DNA from: Pedobacter chitinilyticus
GTDB taxonomy: Bacteria > Bacteroidota > Bacteroidia > Sphingobacteriales > Sphingobacteriaceae
Reading direction: 5' to 3'
Length of the DNA: 64,000 nucleotides
NCBI RefSeq assembly: GCF_003313385.1
Contig: NZ_QMHN01000001.1
Span: forward strand, 645,673-709,672
Made by a program: the position numbers and the translations under genes. Of the stretch, positions 61,772 through 64,000 are shown piece after piece; position 1 is the first letter of the stretch; each line of letters opens with the position of its first letter. The notes beneath the pieces are model-generated. The model was not told the origin of the DNA. It did no database searches and was given only the letters and a program-made list of their open reading frames with translations.

Positions 61772-64000
61772 TTAAGGTTTTTCGTCTGTTAGCTCAAAAC
61801 CCCAAGTTTTACCTTTTTCGGTAGCAGGAATACCGCCTACCATCCAAACTGGCGCTTTAGCACCTTTTAGATAGTAATCGAAAAACTGTTGCTCACGAAT
61901 TTGGATATCTTTTCTATTTTGACGTTGTACTAGGTTATGGGCTTCGTTATTATAGTTCAGCAACCAAACAGGTTTGCCCAAACGACGTAAACCCGTAAAC
62001 ATTTCAATCCCTTGGTACCATGGCACCGCGCCATCAGCATCATTTGCCATTACTACTACTGGTGTGTTTACTTTAGGGAAGTTGAATAAAGGTGAGTTTT
62101 GAATATATAACTCAGGTTTTTCCCATAAAGTTGCACCAATTCTGCTTTGTGTTTTTTCATATTGGAACTGACGGTTCATACCGCTTTCCCAACGAATACC
62201 ACCATAAGCTGAAGTCATGTTTACTACAGGAGCGCCAGCCCAAGCAGCTGCATACATGTTAGTTACGGTAATCAAATGTGCTACTTGGTAACCACCCCAG
62301 CTTTGGCCTTGGATACCAATTTTGGTGCCATCCACCCAAGCGTTCTTTTTCAAATATTCAACTCCAGAATTGATAAATTCTTCGGCTGATTTTCCTGGGT
62401 GGCCTATTTCGTAGCTAATGTCTGGTGTGAAAACCAAATATCCATTGCTTACGAAGAAAGGAATGTTTAAACGTGATGGCGTAGGGGCAGGCGCTTGATA
62501 AGTGTATAGTCCGTCAGAAAGCTTCTCATAGAAATAAACAATCATCGGATATTTCTTGTTAGGATCAAAGTTCTCTGGTTTGTACAAAATACCTTCCGAT
62601 TTATAGCCTTTTGGAGTAGTCCATTTCACTAGTTCAGAAGTTCCCCAGTTGTAATTAGCTTGTTGAGGATTGGTGCTGCTTAATTTGGTTGATGTTTTAA
62701 AGTCTTTCGAGATATAAACATCTGGAGAGTTGATATAGCTTCCTTTATCGTAAATAAACAAATCTGCATCTTTGGCTTTTACCAATGAAGAGAATTTGGC
62801 TTTCTCCATTACCAATTGCTCAGGTAGCTTATTGTCGTTAATGGCTTTACGGAAAATACCATTTTCCTTAGTCGCATTGTTGAAGCCATCGAAATACAAC
62901 ACTTCATTCTTTTTGAAGAAACGATCATCGCTGTTGCCGCCAGTATTTCTCATGCCCATTAATCGATCACCACCTACGCTAATTCTTTCTACACGAAGGG
63001 TAATGTTGTTTGATCGACCAAAACCAATGGTAATGTTTTTAGGTGCTGATTTTCCATCGGGAGAGAAAGCCCAAACATCGTAACGGTCATTGATCAATAC
63101 CAATTTATCTTCTTCGGTCCAACCTGCCATTCCATAGCTGCTCGCAAAATCAGGTACATCATTTTCTTCATCAGCAAATTTTACCGCCATGTTGTTATTC
63201 AACAAGGTTACTTTGCCAGTTGCCACTTGATAAGTGTACCAGTTGCCATTTTCTTTGTTGAAATAAAGGATATATTGGCCCCCTGGTGATGCTTGAACAT
63301 TCCCATTTAAGCCTTCGATAATTTTTTTACGACTTCCTGTTTTAACATCTACCAAATAGTAATCTCTTTTGGTACCGCCTGTCCATTGAGAAGCAATACG
63401 ATTCCCGTAGTCTGTTGATGCCAATACATAAGCCGCATCGCCTTCATTTACTAAGCTTGCGTCAGGTAGTTTCACATCAGTTAATGGAATAACTTTTGGA
63501 TCTGAGCTGAAAACATCAATGGCAGAAAGGTATGTTTTTTTAGATTCTCTGTCGGCGTTCTTCAACTGCACGGTTTGCAAATAATCATCTTTGTAACCCC
63601 AAATATCAAGCTTAGCATTTTCAAAATCTACCAAAGTAGTATCTTTTGCCTTTTTGATAGGTGCAATGCCGAAAAACAATTTTGAACCGTCTTTGCTAAA
63701 AGTAACTCTTCCATCGCCGCTTACTGCGTATTTAGCAGGTATTCCAGTACTTTCATTGTCCACTAAAATCTGGGCAGTGTCTAAGGTTAATGAATTATAA
63801 TAAATGTTGTAATCTTTAATCTCTTTCTTTTCAGGATCTGTTTCTCCTAAAAAGGCTAAATGTTCGCTTTCGTCATCAAATGTGAAACCTTTAAAGTTGC
63901 CTTTATCTTTAACCAAGGTTTTTAGCGTCCATTTTTCGGTATCTAACAAAAACACGCCGTGCTTAGCATCTTTATCTTTTTTAGAACCTGAAGCTGCAAA
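61772..64000 (-). CDS. S9-family (prolyl oligopeptidase/DPP-IV type) serine peptidase, N-terminus beyond window
   Basis: Serine peptidase with about 742 residues visible; the frame is open through the right edge, so the true start lies outside. The N-terminal visible part (~1-430) is a beta-propeller with repeated DPP-IV-type strands. The C-terminal alpha/beta-hydrolase domain has the nucleophile in GIQGQSWGGYQVA, the Asp in MANDADGAVPW and the His in NNEAHNL. It probably cleaves Xaa-Pro dipeptides or oligopeptides in the periplasm. It is close to an M14 carboxypeptidase and a SusC/SusD pair, consistent with peptide use. Confidence 0.93.
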   Translation of the reverse strand, partial: FAASGSKKDKDAKHGVFLLDTEKWTLKTLVKDKGNFKGFTFDDESEHLAFLGETDPEKKEIKDYNIYYNSLTLDTAQILVDNESTGIPAKYAVSGDGRVTFSKDGSKLFFGIAPIKKAKDTTLVDFENAKLDIWGYKDDYLQTVQLKNADRESKKTYLSAIDVFSSDPKVIPLTDVKLPDASLVNEGDAAYVLASTDYGNRIASQWTGGTKRDYYLVDVKTGSRKKIIEGLNGNVQASPGGQYILYFNKENGNWYTYQVATGKVTLLNNNMAVKFADEENDVPDFASSYGMAGWTEEDKLVLINDRYDVWAFSPDGKSAPKNITIGFGRSNNITLRVERISVGGDRLMGMRNTGGNSDDRFFKKNEVLYFDGFNNATKENGIFRKAINDNKLPEQLVMEKAKFSSLVKAKDADLFIYDKGSYINSPDVYISKDFKTSTKLSSTNPQQANYNWGTSELVKWTTPKGYKSEGILYKPENFDPNKKYPMIVYFYEKLSDGLYTYQAPAPTPSRLNIPFFVSNGYLVFTPDISYEIGHPGKSAEEFINSGVEYLKKNAWVDGTKIGIQGQSWGGYQVAHLITVTNMYAAAWAGAPVVNMTSAYGGIRWESGMNRQFQYEKTQSRIGATLWEKPELYIQNSPLFNFPKVNTPVVVMANDADGAVPWYQGIEMFTGLRRLGKPVWLLNYNNEAHNLVQRQNRKDIQIREQQFFDYYLKGAKAPVWMVGGIPATEKGKTWGFELTDEKP

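Overview
The window is AT-rich bacterial chromosome, almost certainly from the Bacteroidota and most likely a Pedobacter-like member of the Sphingobacteriaceae. The signs are a SusC/SusD pair, a type IX secretion C-terminal sorting domain, an archaeal/eukaryal-type prolyl-tRNA synthetase, promoter-like TAnnTTTG boxes in place of E. coli -10 boxes, and several families of short intergenic palindromes. Most of the window is ordinary core genome. Both edges cut genes: an LTA-synthase-like sulfatase on the left and an S9 peptidase on the right.

Layout. 1-9000: envelope genes on the minus strand (sulfatase; a run PorV/PorQ-like barrel > HhH + barrel protein > ComEC > enoyl-CoA hydratase > small secreted protein; L,D-transpeptidase with a MerR regulator). 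9185-16055: plus-strand housekeeping (alaS, gatB, TlpA-like lipoprotein, a PhoB-type response regulator without a kinase in view). 16220-20732: an RNA-repair locus. 20792-23861: a TetR-controlled SDR / hotdog thioesterase / FabF operon with two matching 20-bp operators. 23947-32194: OmpA-family protein, a three-gene glycerol-1-phosphate cluster (AraM-like dehydrogenase, organophosphate MFS transporter, NagD/AraL-like phosphatase), uridine kinase and a LysM protein. 32360-42966: dps, ubiD-family decarboxylase, FadL-like porin, Gly/Tyr/Trp-rich lipoprotein, proS, metB-like gene, TIGR02757 protein, AraC regulator. 43046-54105: secreted beta-helix protein, glycosyltransferase, POT peptide transporter, pdxH, YqgE, purE/purK, DMT transporter, OsmC, second hotdog thioesterase. 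54209-64000: SusC/SusD, SpmA/SpmB-like membrane protein, M14 carboxypeptidase, S9 peptidase, a plausible protein or peptide utilisation neighbourhood.

The most interesting part is 17273-18147, a gene-free region between a divergent WYL-domain regulator and a slipin (SPFH) gene followed by the RNA ligase gene rtcB. It holds two copies of one 19-bp operator-like palindrome (TGCGCAA-N5-TTGCGTA) and then a chain of tRNA-like pieces. Two T-arms with the canonical TTCGAAT loop, three D-arms with GG in the loop and a closed anticodon arm with UUG are present. In each case the 3' acceptor strand lies just upstream of the 5' acceptor strand it pairs with best. The anticodon-stem strands of one unit also match across the gap (ACGTA with TACGT). 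This is the order expected of circularly permuted tRNA genes, placed next to the ligase that could join their ends. The slipin gene itself is interrupted by an in-frame TAG where the family has Gln, and a CTA triplet flanked like an anticodon lies in the tRNA-like chain. Permutation and suppression are hypotheses; the pairings, operators and stop codon are visible in the sequence.
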